Assembly (NCBI RefSeq): GCF_963678975.1
Contig: NC_089274.1
Location: 44,422,075 to 44,486,074 of the forward strand
Reading direction: 5' to 3'
DNA length: 64,000 bases
Source: Dysidea avara
Taxonomy: Eukaryota; Porifera; Demospongiae; Dictyoceratida; Dysideidae
Below are positions 10,067-21,316 of the stretch, one piece after another (the first letter of the stretch is position 1; each line of letters begins with the position of its first letter). The notes beneath the pieces are model-generated. The model made no database searches and had not been told where the DNA came from. It saw only the letters and a program-made list of their open reading frames with translations. The translations under genes were made by a program, and so were the position numbers.

Positions 10067-13000
10067 GACGGTGTCGAGGGTGTTATTCACGAAGGTACGG
10101 CTGAAAAACAAGACTGATCCAAAGTTGCAGTCTGGATTTTTGTTTTTAGGAACGTGTAGATTTCACTGGACCGAGAATGACAGTGAACTTGACTGTGAAA
10201 CAGCTATCACTAGAGTAGATGACAATGATCCCTTCATGAAGAACTGTGCTTTGGACGGCTTTCTGGTGCTGACCGAAAGTGATATTCCCGGTGCGTCACT
10301 CAATAGTAAACAGCCACAAGAATTGAACATACATCAACTGAAGAGATGGTTGGCCTGTCGTGGAGCACCAGTGACGGGTAAAAAACCAGATCTTGTTGAA
10401 AGGTAAAGCATCTTTTCTAATAGCAGTACGATTTTCTTAGTACATGACAGCTGAATAACTGTTACTTGGGCTCATCAGTTAGCTTTCACTTATAACAGTT
10501 AATCTAGCTATATGTTTCTCTTGCAGGATGCTTTGTTATATCAAGTATGGTTGGGATCAATACCTGGTCGACCCGGACAGAGGGGTTAACTGTCAGAAGA
10601 AATTGATGTCAATGTTACCACTGTCATATGACATACTTAGATCTCTCCCGGAATATGATTACCCACAATGGACTTCACAACTATACCAATTGCCTAAAGT
10701 AACTTTTAGTACAATTTACCATCTTATAGTTGATAGAAAGGTATATCTTAAGAAGGTCAGCTACTTAGAAGAGATTGCAGAAAAAAGCCCAGACAGCTCG
10801 AATGAAGAGGTTTTTCAAATGTGTGCTGAACAATCTGTACCGATTGAGTACACTAGAACACTTAGTAAAGCCTATGTTTTTTTTAAAGATGGTCATGTGC
10901 AGGATATGAAATATCATCTTTTTCCACAAAAGCCTGGTTATGTTTGTGTCGGGGCTACTGTTTTACCATCTATGCGCAAGGACCGTGTGTACACAACTGT
11001 TGTTTTTCTTCATGAATCTACTGCACATGTTACAAGTGCACACTGTGCTTGTCCAGCTGGGTTGCAACCATGTGACAACAATGCTGTACTGCTTGGAAGA
11101 ATACGTTTACCTAGGATTATATGAAGATGAGTTGAAAGGTTGTACAGATAGACTGCAAATGTGGAACCGACCTAGGAAACGAAATGTTGTGCCTCAGCCA
11201 ACTGATGAAGTAACTGTGTAAGTAAGACAGAATATGGCACTGACAAATGATCTAAAGTTCATCGTGTAAATTCTTGGGACTGTCGACCTGTTTCAAACAG
11301 AATCGTTGACCCGAATAAGGCAAGAAATCTACATAACCGTTTAGCTGTGCTTGAGCAGTGCAAGATTACTGCTGCTGATGAAGCTGTTTCATTAGCTTCC
11401 ACCCAGTCTGAGAAAAAAAAGGCTAGCCAAACTAAAGCAATGCTAACTAGATATGGAACTTCCTGTTTTCTCCAACTACTAGATGAAGACGTACCACCTG
11501 CTGTCGAAATAGAATAGAAGTGATGCAAAGTGAAAGACAAGAGCGACTAGAACGAGCAGTTGCAAAAAAGAAGAAATTTTTAAGTGAGCTTGCTACAGCA
11601 CAGCAATCCATTAGTCTGGATCATTCATATGCTTGTGCTCCAGATGCAAGCAAGTCTTGCATTCTCCAAGATCAGGTTACGCTTGTACAGCAGCAAGATT
11701 TGGTTGACAAGCTGTATCATAATCATGTCTGGTTGAACCCAGACTCTTGTAGACAACTTGCTGCAAACACACAGTCCCAGTCAGACCCTGAATGTTGGCA
11801 CAAAGAAAGGAAACTTAGGATCACAGCATCGATAATGAAAGAAGTGTGTCATCGGAAGGCTACTACTAGTTGCAAAGCTTTTGTTCGAAATAATTATCTC
11901 CTAGGCCCATTGATACTCCTGCCATTCGCTATGGCAATGATAATGAATCACTAGCGATTAAGTCGTATGTGGATTACCAAAGTAAAATGGGTAAATCTGT
12001 TGTTGTCAATTCATGTGGTTTGTCAGTGCACCCATCTATGCCTTGGCTTGCTGCAAGTCCTGATGGAATTGTCTATGATTCTTCAGAAGAACATTACAAG
12101 AGAGGGTGCTTAGAGGTGAAATGTCCTTTTTCATGAAAAAATATGCTATTTAATGTAGCATGCAAACAAGTGCCTAGTTTCTGTCTTGTGTTAGACAAGA
12201 CTGCAATGCCTTTATCAAAATTCCATACATAATAATTATTATCAAGTGCAGACCCAGATGTACGTCACTCAGCTTTTCTGGTGTGACTTTGTGGTGTGGT
12301 CACCGATTCAAAATGTCTTTGTAGAATGAGTTGTCTATGATATGAAATCAGCACTACAGAAAGCTCATGCTTTCTACTTCAAACAGTTTTTACCATCTAT
12401 AGTGTCTTGTATGATTTTCTCTGATAGTCCTATAACAAAGTCTCAAGCAAAGACCATTTCCTCTGTTTCTTTGTCACAGACTAATCTGCCTGTTTTTAAA
12501 ACAAAGACCATCACATCTGTTTCCCCATCAAAGACCATCACATCTGTTTCCCCATCAAAGACCAAGCCACCAGTATCTAAAGTATCAACTGTAAAAGCTA
12601 CTCCACCATTAGTTAAAACAATGACCATTACACCTGTTTCTTTATCAAAGACTACTCTGCCAGTGCCAGTATCTGAAACATCAACCGTAAAAGCTACTCC
12701 ACTGATATCTCCACCAATATCTAAAATGATGGCCATTACACCTGTTTCTTTATCAAAGACTACTGCACCATTATCTAAAACAACCTTTACACCAGTTACC
12801 CTTTCACAGACTGATCTACCTGCTGTTGTACCGAAAAAAGAGGAAGCGGAGATCATCTCCATAACAAGGCAAAGTTTACTGCCACTTTCCTGTGTTCTCC
12901 AGACTCTGAACTTACAGAAGCATTCAGTGTATGGTGACGACAGTTGCCTGTACCATGCTGTAGCCCACCAAGCTGGATTTGTTGACGACAGCAGTAGAGG

Positions 13001-13400
13001 TTGCAGGATCATTAGTGGGCATTTAAGACAAATGGTTGTAAAAGTAATGAGTGATTATCCTGCGGTTCGTTTAGGGGATGGCTTATCGACTACCCAGTGG
13101 TTGAAGAGACAGCAACCAATTGTTAATCCAGCAGAGTGGGGTGGCAATTTAGAAGTTCGGTTGTTAGCCATTGGACTTAAAAGAGATATAGTTGTGTTAA
13201 CTGATGCAAGTAACAGTGCTACTTATACTCGCAGGTTTCCTTGTCAGCCACCTCCAATCCCTAAGATGACAGGAGGAATTTTCATTCCAGTATCTACAGA
13301 AGAGCTGTGTAAACACTAGGAATCCTACAACCTTCAACCATTACTAATTATACACAATGGGCATAGTCATTATGATTCTGCAGTAAATGTAGTTGGATAG
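10067..13400 (+). pseudogene. SAP-SWIM-YqaJ-OTU accessory gene of transposon A, degenerate
   Basis: The likely start is ATG 8127 in the TIR, now separated by the nested element. Downstream exons encode, in order: a SAP-type DNA-binding motif (10325-10402, LNIHQLKRWLACRG); an exon from 10527 with a SWIM-like zinc finger (about 11038-11080, CACPAGLQPCD, final His lost); a coiled segment; and a YqaJ nuclease core with SPDGIV near 12056-12073 and LEVKCP near 12112-12127. The Asp and the E-x-K residues expected for this nuclease fold are present. A Thr/Ser/Pro-rich linker and an OTU domain follow in the same frame. Lesions include frame changes near 11080, 11515 and 11900, TGA at 12134-12136, TGA at 12327-12329 and TAG at 13317-13319. 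Both TGAs sit where the frame continues with recognisable domain sequence. Confidence 0.75.
12342..13400 (+). pseudogene. YqaJ C-terminus + Thr/Ser/Pro linker + OTU cysteine protease domain
   Basis: One frame of 325 codons is open from 12342 to TAG 13317. Residues 1-25 (SALQKAHAFYFKQFLPSIV) continue the YqaJ region. Residues about 35-165 are repeats of the type TITPVSLSKTT. Residues about 195-325 look like an OTU deubiquitinase: the D-x-x-C motif is GDDSCLYHA with Cys 202, and WGGNLEVRLLA lies near 266-276. The matching catalytic His lies beyond the stop, in frame: codon 13368-13370 within HSHYDSAV. The frame then ends at TAG 13398-13400. A single nonsense change at 13317 therefore separates nucleophile and His. 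OTU proteases remove ubiquitin; why a transposon protein would carry one is unknown. Confidence 0.7.
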
Positions 13401-13516
13401 TTACAAAATGTTTTAGTTTATTACTAGCACTGTGATACTTAAATTAATTTACATATAACATTATTAAAATTAATTAAGTTAATCACTGCTGTACAACTTT
13501 AACAATCACTAAAAGA

Positions 13517-15280
13517 TTAAGACACTAAAGGGGGGCTGAAGTTAGTTAACATGCAACACACAAATACAACTTCATTAATAGAATCCCATATTGAACTTGG
13601 AAGGATTTTCTGCAATATGTGAAATTCTTTGACTTTTCCAATGGCTCGTTTTACATGCACCCTTAACTGGGCTATTTTCTTTGTCACAGCCACATCTTCT
13701 GGCAGCATTTGGGAATTGGACTGCAGTAATGGAGGAACATTTAACCGAACACCAATTGGGGCAAGTAGATCTTGAATAAGGAACCCCTTGTCAGCCAATC
13801 ACTTCATCACCAGGTTCTAACATTTGCAGTAATCCACTCAGTTCTACCGATTTTCTGTCAGATATAGAACCTTCATAGGGTTGTGACACAAAAGATATGA
13901 CACCACTTGGTGTAATGCCTACCAGTACCTTAACAGTATTTCTGTTCTTGTAGTTTGAAAACGTAGCCGATTGATGTAACAGTGATGAAGGGCGTTCTAT
14001 AACAAGCTCAGTTACATCTATAATGATCCTGGTGTTTGGATATTCCCTTCTTAAAGATCTCTGGCATGTGTTTATTTACTACATTTTATGATGGAAATTT
14101 CACAATAGCCTTGAAATTGTGGTACATCAAATTGATCCATGTCAAGGTTATACGTGACACTGAAGATTGTGACACACCAAATCGGTTAGCAAGATCTAAC
14201 TCCGGTAATCCCAAGCGTCATAAAAAAACTGCTCCAATAACGAAAGTTTACTTGGCCATCCACACTTAACACAATCAAAATCATCTTTGCAATCTTTGCC
14301 CTTCCATAACCGCATTACTTCGGCATTGTCCTTCAAGACTTCCTCATAAAAAATCATCAGCGTATCAAAATCTGGGAATCCTGTATAAAGTTTAACTAGA
14401 CCAGCTTTCTGTTTAACATTTTCCAAACGAAAAAGTTGCTGTGCTGCATTATTCTTACTTTCTTGTAGCTTGCCTTTGAGTTTCTGCACTTTCACTTCCA
14501 ACTGCTTACAATCCATTTTCAGGTCTTTGTTTCCAAACCCTGACACTTATCCTTTAGTTCCTGAATTTCTAATTCCAAGTCCTGAATCCTTTCGTCAGCT
14601 TCCTAAAAAGTGGTATAACCATCTGTGAGATCATCAGGGATTTCATGGCTAAATGGTTCAGTCGAGTCTGTTGACCTTAGATCACACCGTTGCTGTGAAG
14701 AAGTAGCTATCTTTGATGTCATGATTGAACATTGTAACACTGTTTGAGTCCAAGGAAACACAGTTGGATATGCATTTGGCTTTAAACGAGGCCTGCATGA
14801 CTCCAGTTCTAACTCCAGTTGTAATTCACTAAAAACATAGTCCTCTGGTGTGAAATGCAAGGAGCAAATTTTAGTGTTTTTTGCAATGTTGAACTTGGGC
14901 CTTGGATCTCTGCGTATTCGTTTAATCCATTCCTTCCCTTTCTGCGTTTTGGGATCTGGGAAACAGTGAAATGAGACAGCTGGCAATCCTAGCCTCTTTC
15001 TTTCTGTATTCTCTCCTGATGAGCTGTGGCATAGCGGAACACAACAATAGGACCCTCGTCAAGCTTTACCTGCTGTCGATGTCACACGCTTTTTATGAAA
15101 AAAGCTAGGTGGAGACACGACCCCAGACATGACGGATTCGTCATCTATCCACTGAATATCACCCTTAGAGTCTCCTTGTTCTACAAGAGCATCGTTAAAT
15201 GTGCTGCTTCCTTATTATGATAGCGCCATATCTTCATGAATGATATCCTCAGCACCGTCTAATTCGCTCGAAACCTCCAT
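13517..15280 (-). pseudogene. THAP-DDE_Tnp_4 transposase of transposon A, degenerate
   Basis: Reading from the TIR ATG at 15280 leftward: a THAP zinc-finger region (about 15050-14760) with CCVPLC, VSFHCFP, CSLHF and a proline-rich end PTVFPW; a coiled coil (about 14540-14430); YTGFPDFDT; a helix-turn-helix (LANRFGVSQSSVSRI, about 14195-14150); then the DDE domain. The first catalytic Asp is visible in IIIDVTEL (about 14020) and the second in ADKGF (about 13795). The position expected for the catalytic Glu reads RVHVKRAIG, Lys instead of Glu (near 13645). Frame changes occur near 14050, 13800 and 14220, and two TAA codons follow MALS near 15218. The product would have cut and joined the transposon ends. 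Confidence 0.75.
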
Positions 15281-15286
15281 TGTTCC

Positions 15287-15972
15287 TAGAGGTGTACCGA
15301 TATAAGAAAACTATACCGATCCGATACCGATACCGATACGATATGGATTAATCATTTTCAAACCGATATGATACCGATACAATATACCGATATAACTAAG
15401 TGTAGCTATGTTTGAAGAACCACATATGCCATTTTTAGCTACTGAAGAAACTACTGAAGACAGTCTTAAGATTATTGGCTATGCTTGGTTACCCATGGTG
15501 GTGTGGCCTCTATTGACAGCTCAGACTATAAGGCACCCACAAATATTTTAATACATGCCCCTGCCAAGATTAGACCGGATTACTCCGCATTTTAATGGCT
15601 TGTAGAGATGGTTGGTTGTTTTATGCTGTTCTCTTGGTTCATCTTTTTGCTGTTTCCCCAGGCCCACCACTATGAGTGTTTGTTGTATGATTGGAAAGCT
15701 TTGTGACAACAAAACAGTAAGTATCCACGCACTTAGATGGCTTCGCATAGCGTACTGCTTTTATACAAGGAAGATAACTACTGTTTCCCGCCCTTGTTGG
15801 CTAAATAATAGGGTTTATAATATGGCTTGATCATTGGACAGTGTCCTCAAGATAGTTTGTATATCGGTGTATTGTATCAGTTTTTAGCAGCAATATCGGC
15901 TCCCACCGATATAGTAGAAATGTCTATATCGGCCACCGATACGATATGTATCGGTATATCGGTACACCTCTA
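15287..15972. mobile_element. hAT-like non-autonomous element (686 bp) in the right TIR of transposon A
   Basis: TIRs are TAGAGGTGTACCGATATA (15287) and its complement ending at 15972. The 8-bp duplication attgttcc occupies 15279-15286 and 15973-15980. The other TIR of transposon A (8121-8128) has a single copy of the equivalent site (ctccaatg complement), which confirms the insertion. Eight-bp duplications and this TIR form are typical of hAT elements. The subterminal regions are rich in ATACCGAT repeats. No transposase gene inside. Confidence 0.9.
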
Positions 15973-16062
15973 ATTGTTCCAATCACTTCAATACACATTT
16001 CCCCCAATTAACGTGGCCATTTTGTTTTGTGACGTTATGACACATCATTGTGGATACGGCCC

Positions 16063-17040
16063 ATTAGATATCGCATGTTCAGTAACACATCACATGCATG
16101 TTGAAACAGCTGACACAATATCTCTTTTGGTGATAGTAAACTGTAGTTCAGGTCCCGACAATAACTGTTCATATATACTGCAATCCTATTGTAGTAGCTA
16201 AATCATTCCCTACATTAATAAATGAATTAAACACAATTACTAGGTAAATACGTACACTTGCAAATTATATCACACAATACTTTTCAGAAGCTCTTCTTAG
16301 TTGTAAATCCAAGCTGCTATCATACTGCAACGTCCTTAATCATGATATATTGTACCCTGCACACACAAAACGCTCGCCCCTTGATGCTGATAGCATCTGT
16401 CTAGTATCAGTTATCGTCTGAAAAGTGAAGTATCCATTACGCTTCGTTGTCGGCTATGTTCAACCCGTTACACAGCAGTATGAATCAAGAACTGTTTGAA
16501 AAGCACCTCTGATATCAAAATAGCCACTATGACAAATACGGACGATTTCTGAGAAGCCATCACATGCTATCGCCAAATCAACACTTTTCGCTGTTAGCAA
16601 AGATGAATGGGACACAAAGGAGGACACTGGTAAGTCCATGAAGAAAGCATTGTACGTACTGCGGTGTGCCAAAAGGCAACTGTCGGGCTGAAACTATGTC
16701 GAACAATGAAACAATCAAGCCCATAGCCTTAGCTGTTATTGAGCTACACTTGTCTGAAGACATCAGTCAGTTACTTACTTACTTACATACTCAGTCAGTA
16801 GAAAATTCCGTTAAATAAATTATTTTTAAATTCCACAGCAACTTGTTGAAAGCATTTTAGGTCGATCTGAAAGCTTGTTTGGGCTTAGTTTCACCAACTA
16901 ATACTGCCTCATTGTCGTTAGGGGAAATTGAGGCTGATTTTGGGTGATATTATTTCATGGGCCACGCCTACCCCTTTGTGGTCCCTACTATGCACTACTA
17001 TCATAGTGTATGATACATATTGTAATTTGTAACTATTTTG
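16063..17040. other. Repeat-derived, no gene
   Basis: The stretch 16418-16515 matches 6033-6145. A short hairpin at 16384-16400 (gatgctgatagcatc) is followed by tgtctagta. Nothing convincingly coding. Confidence 0.4.
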
Positions 17041-17280
17041 CATTTGTTTTACTTTTCATGAACTTCTTTGTACAACTGTTTGATGCTAATATTGGTGGAT
17101 AATCAGCTCGTAAGTGATATTTTATCTCTGTAGTTTCCGTGTATTCATATTGTGTGTTTGCATAGGTGTTGTGGTGAAAATGATGCATATTGTAATTTTT
17201 GCATTTGTTTTACATTTCATGAACTTCCTTGCACAACTGTTTGATGATGCTAATATTGGTGTATAATCAGATCATAAGTT
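17041..17280 (+). repeat. Two units of the 163-bp intron-like repeat, outside the main array
   Basis: Unit ends occur at 17101-17115 (aatcag, then ctc at 17107-17109, then gtaagtgat) and at 17265-17280 (aatcag, atc at 17271-17273, then ataagtt, donor lost). They match the array at 20.8-25.7 kb in all landmarks: ttcatgaacttc, gctaatattggtg and gtggtgaaaatg. Confidence 0.8.
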
Positions 17281-17286
17281 ATAGTT

Positions 17287-17397
17287 GTAACACACCTATG
17301 AGGTTTGTATCTGATTTGTAAACACAACACCCAAGGGTTGCAGACCCAAGGGTGGAGCTGTTTACAAATCAGACAGAAACCAAATGGGTGTGTTATA
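17287..17397. repeat. Short foldback, about 45-bp arms
   Basis: The sequence taacacacc...ctgatttgtaaacac is inverted as gtttacaaatcag...ggtgtgtta around a loop at about 17330-17350. It resembles a minimal MITE directly after the second 163-bp unit. Confidence 0.6.
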
Positions 17398-18196
17398 AAG
17401 CTGATTTGTGGTATGGGGCGTGCGAAGATCAACTGTACCCACTTGCAACACTGAAAGAACAAGAAGGCAAGTCTAATACTGGCTATCACTGAGCGCTATG
17501 TACAAGGAATAGTTTTACTGTCTTCATGTTTAGTTATAGTTCCTTGTTAGCTAGTTTGTTCATTGGTAGTACGTTTCCTATGCACAAGCACAAGGTACCA
17601 TATCAATGCCAATTACTCCAGCTATTGTACTGCTTTCACATCATTTAGACAGGTGTAGATGAAGTGTCTGATATTCATTCTTCAGTGGTCCAGCACTACA
17701 GTAGTCTTGGTTAGCTTAATTTATTGGCAAATGAGCGTGTAGTACATATGTACCGACTCAGCCCAGCAATTGTACTGCTTCCCATTCATTCAGAAGAATG
17801 CAGTGCTGTGCAGTGGTAGATACAGGTGGGGGAGGGGGGGTGGGGCAAGGGGGCTCTTGACCACTCCTCCAAGAATTTTCAGTATACCAAGATCAAGATA
17901 CTCTAATAGAGCAGTCACTCTAATAAAGCAGTCACAGTATTTAGAGTAGCATGTAGAAAGCTATGTAAGGATTTTTATGTAGTCTATCAGTGATAAATGC
18001 ATAATTGGTGGGGTGGGCAGCTATTTTCAGCATGCAGGCCATGCTGTGACCTTTGTATTTTTTTGTTTTTTGGTCTCACATTACCAAACCAGACAATGTG
18101 GTGCCATTTCATTTTGATCCCACCTTTCCAAAAGTGTGGATCCACCCCTGGTGCTGTGTGTTTATTTGTTTCAGAGTGATTCATCTCCTTGATGTA
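17398..18196. other. No gene seen
   Basis: A G-rich run lies at 17824-17850. The dispersed motif actctaatagagcagtcac is at 17901-17920, followed by a variant. No supportable ORF. Confidence 0.4.
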
Positions 18197-18200
18197 TTAA

Positions 18201-18873
18201 CCCTTAAACGCGCATGAAACTTTTAAGGAATTAGTCCTGAATGCGCACAGACCATTTATGGAATGCGTGTTTACGCAAAACAAACTTATATGGTGAGGTA
18301 AGACAGCCTTTCCTACATCTATTAGCCTAAAACCATATATCAATAGAAAGCTTATTCATTGGTCTACTTGGGGAAGGCTAAATAACCACTGTAACAACAA
18401 TGGCTTACTTGTTATAAAGCGAAGAAGATCTATGTCTCGCTTTATCGCAACGCCACATTCTTCGCTTCAATCGTAGTTTCGATTGTGGGTTTAGTCACGT
18501 GAGCTATATATGGCCTGATTCGCCATTGAATGGCCATTCGAATAGTACTTGTTTGAAGCAAATCAGACGAACTGTCAAGGAGTTATGGATCATTTTCTAA
18601 AGGTATGTAATATATTTTTTGTGGTTAGTTGTTGAAAATTATTTTCATGGCGATTTTTGGTCTTATGCTTTGGTCGTAGGGTAAACCCCTAGGTATCATT
18701 TTAATGCTTATTACATCACGAGTAGAATGGCACAAGTTACAAAGCCATATGGTAAACGCTTCAAAAGTTACAGCGCTTTGTTTACAACCATGCGTAAAAG
18801 CCTATATATAGGCTTATGCGTTTTCAAGGCCATGCGTAATCTGCCTATATATAGGCTTACGTGCGTTTAAGGG
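18201..18873. mobile_element. piggyBac-like MITE (673 bp)
   Basis: TTAA at 18197-18200 and 18874-18877 flanks inverted ends CCCTTAAACGCGCATG and CGTGCGTTTAAGGG. A TTAA duplication with CCC/GGG ends is characteristic of piggyBac elements. The right subterminal region holds a tandem motif with cctatatataggctta. No transposase frame, so mobility would depend on another element. Confidence 0.85.
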
Positions 18874-18877
18874 TTAA

Positions 18878-19309
18878 CCAAATTCATTGCCTTGTATTTG
18901 TATTGTGACTTCCTTTATTGATCTTGTGTATGGTTTCGTTTGATGTCTTTGAACTACTGTACCGTAATTTGTTTTTTTCGTTGTAAATAATTTTCTTATG
19001 CAAAACTTGCACAAAAATTTCTTACACAAAAATTTTTGCACAAAATCGAACTACTCTATAGAGCAGTCATTCACGTAAATCATACGAAAATATTTTTACA
19101 CTAAAATTTTTATTACTAAAAATGTTTGCACAAAAATAAAGCGAATTACGGTAATTAGTGGCCAGACTGTGTGGCCAATTGGAGGTACTTGGCCATGTTA
19201 CAATTATTTCTAAACCGGTTTGCAACTGATTTGTAACACTGGCGGCAGCCTTTGATCTGCCCACGCACCATACTACAAATGATATATTTCCCCTGTAGTT
19301 TCTGTGTAT
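18878..19309. other. Non-coding, low complexity
   Basis: Several cttrcacaaaaatttt-type repeats lie at 19000-19140. The end (about 19285-19309) carries the tagtttctgtgtatt motif of the 163-bp unit, as at the left border of composite copy A. Confidence 0.4.
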
Positions 19310-19650
19310 TATTATCTAATGAAAAACAGCCAAGCTGTAAAAAAAGAGTAAGGCCCCCAAAAAGGCTGTGGTGAAAAAAGATGTGAACACTAAAGTGGCA
19401 GCCAGGAAAAGGCTGTGATGGTAGATTAATGGCAAAAATTTTAATAACAACCATTCAGGTGAATTTGTGTTGCCACCTCCAAGATTCGGCACCAAATTCA
19501 CCTGAATTGTCGTTATTAAAATTTTTGCCATTAACCTACCATCACAGCCATTTCTTGGCCACCACTTTGGATTTCTCATCTTTTTTTTCACCATAGCCTT
19601 TTTTGGGGGTCACACTCTTTTTTACAGCTTGGCTGTTTTTGAGTAGATAT
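19310..19650. repeat. Foldback of composite copy B
   Basis: Arms of about 160 bp are inverted around 19480. The right arm read on the minus strand retains a basic frame ending KSKVVAKKWL-stop, parallel to copy A. The left arm has an in-frame TAA. Confidence 0.75.
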
Positions 19651-19787
19651 CACTTCTTTATGTATTTGTATACCCCAAATTTTTTAACGTATCTTTTTTT
19701 CTTTACCACAAGAAGAAGAAAAAGTTTTAAAGCAGATTTTTAATACTTTAACTATTTTTGATTTATCAGTAAATATATATACAAATG

Positions 19788-19819
<32 letters not shown>

Positions 19820-19861
19820 TACATGCAAATTATTCCGTACAGAATAAATTGTTTGCAGCTG

Positions 19862-20225
19862 ATCTCTCTACTGCGTAGGTGACTTGAAATGTCTCTACAG
19901 GATTCTCTCTACAGGATAGCTTGTTTCTAGCTGAACTCTCTACAGGGATATCTGTTTGTATAGTTGAACTTTTACAGGGTGGTTTGTTTGTAACTGAACT
20001 CTCTACAGGGTGATTTTGTTTGTAGTTGATCTCTCCACAGGGTGACCTGTTTCTAGCTAATCTCTCTACAAGATGACTTGTTTCTAGCTGATCTATCTAC
20101 AGGGTGATTTGTTTGCAACTGAATTTTCTACAGGGTGACTTGTTTTTATCTGATATCACTAGAGTGATTTGTTTGTAGCTGAACTCTTTACAGGGTGACT
20201 TGTTTGTAGCTGATCTCTCTACAGT
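19862..20225 (+). repeat. 31-bp tandem array, short version
   Basis: About 12 diverged units of the same tgtttgtagctgaactctct unit as at 1325-4760. Confidence 0.85.
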
Positions 20226-21316
20226 GTGGTACAGGTTGGGTTTTGTGTCGTATCTTCATAGTCTTTATCTTGATTCTTTTCAAACCACAAAAAGGCACTC
20301 CTATGAAGGTTACTCCATCTACATAGCAATTCTCAGCTCATTCCTTCTAGGGGTTTACCCTGTAGACGTGACAGACCTTCAACCTTATTATACGCCAACA
20401 ATCTGTCATAACTCCATGAATAATCATTGGATTCCTACCAAACTTGGTACTGCGAACAGCTGTAATACGCTCTTTGAGTGTGCCAAATTTCAGCTCAACT
20501 GGAGCACGCATTTGTATTTTATGGTGGATTTTGCAAAGTGTGCAAAACGAAGAAGAATAATAAGAAAAAATGAAGAAATTAGAACAAAATTTTGGTCACT
20601 CGTATCTTGAAAATGTCTGGAACAATTCTCGTAGAATTTGGTATGTAGACTCCCCTAACTGGCCAGCACTTCTGAAGCAAATTTGGTTTCAATCGGATAA
20701 GGGATCGCAGAGCTACATAGGTGTGAAAATAGTGTTTTCTTTCTTCCTGTCAATATACTCACAGTGTGGAGTGCTGGCTTCTTGGGCTGCACTACACACT
20801 ACTGTATGTCTTGATGTGTGTGTTGCATACCTGTTATGGTAAAAATGATGCATATTGTAATTTGCAATTATTTTGCATTGGTTTTTATTTTTCATGAACT
20901 TCTTTGTACAACTGTTTGATAATGCTAACATTGGTGGATAATCAGGTCGTAAGTTTTGTTTTACCACTGTAGTTTCTGTGTATTTGTATGTGTGTTTGCA
21001 TACCTGTTGTGGTGAAAATGTGATGCTTATTGTAATTTTTGCATTCATTTTACTTTTCATGAACTTCTTTGTACAACTGTTTGATGATGCTAATATTGGT
21101 GGATAATCAGGTCGTAAGTTTTATTTTACCCCTGTAGTTTCTGTGTATTTGTATGTGTGTTTGTGTACCTGGTGTGTTGAAAATGATGAATATTGTAATT
21201 TGTAACTATTTTGCATTTGTTTTTACTTTTCATGAACTTCCTTGTACAACTGCTCATGATGCTAATATTGGTGGATAATCAGCTGGTAAGTGATATTTTA
21301 CCTCTATAGTTTCTGT

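Larger units (their letters stand above)
8041..16062. mobile_element. ISL2EU-type DNA transposon A, two genes, twice interrupted
   Basis: The ends are inverted: GGGCCGTATCCACAATGA at 8041 and its complement ending at 16062, with an AT dinucleotide outside each. The TIR runs for more than 100 bp and includes an ATG on both sides. A YqaJ-domain gene (plus) and a THAP-DDE gene (minus) converge near 13.4-13.5 kb. A THAP/DDE_Tnp_4 transposase paired with a YqaJ nuclease, with a 2-bp target duplication, matches what I know of the ISL2EU superfamily. Element 8148-10064 interrupts the left TIR and 15287-15972 the right. Without them the element is about 5.4 kb. Both genes carry disabling lesions, so this copy is dead. 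Confidence 0.8.
19310..20838 (+). mobile_element. Composite repeat element, copy B
   Basis: Same order as 784-5654: foldback 19310-19650; bridge ending in an (AT)n run near 19790-19815; a short 31-bp array at about 19862-20225 (some 12 units against about 110 in copy A); tail 20226-20838. The tail passes directly into the 163-bp array, so that array may be the fourth module of this element. Confidence 0.6.

Noticed and set aside
12443-13012. Minus-strand 189-codon frame opposite the linker and OTU region
   Set aside because: It is antisense to a low-complexity Thr/Ser/Pro repeat; no family resemblance, and the plus frame has clear domains.
16384-16408. Helitron-like 3' end (hairpin then ctag), also at 27250-27275
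   Set aside because: The stem is short and sits too close to ctag. No Rep/helicase fragment or matching 5' end was seen, and the second copy ends at an inverted repeat.
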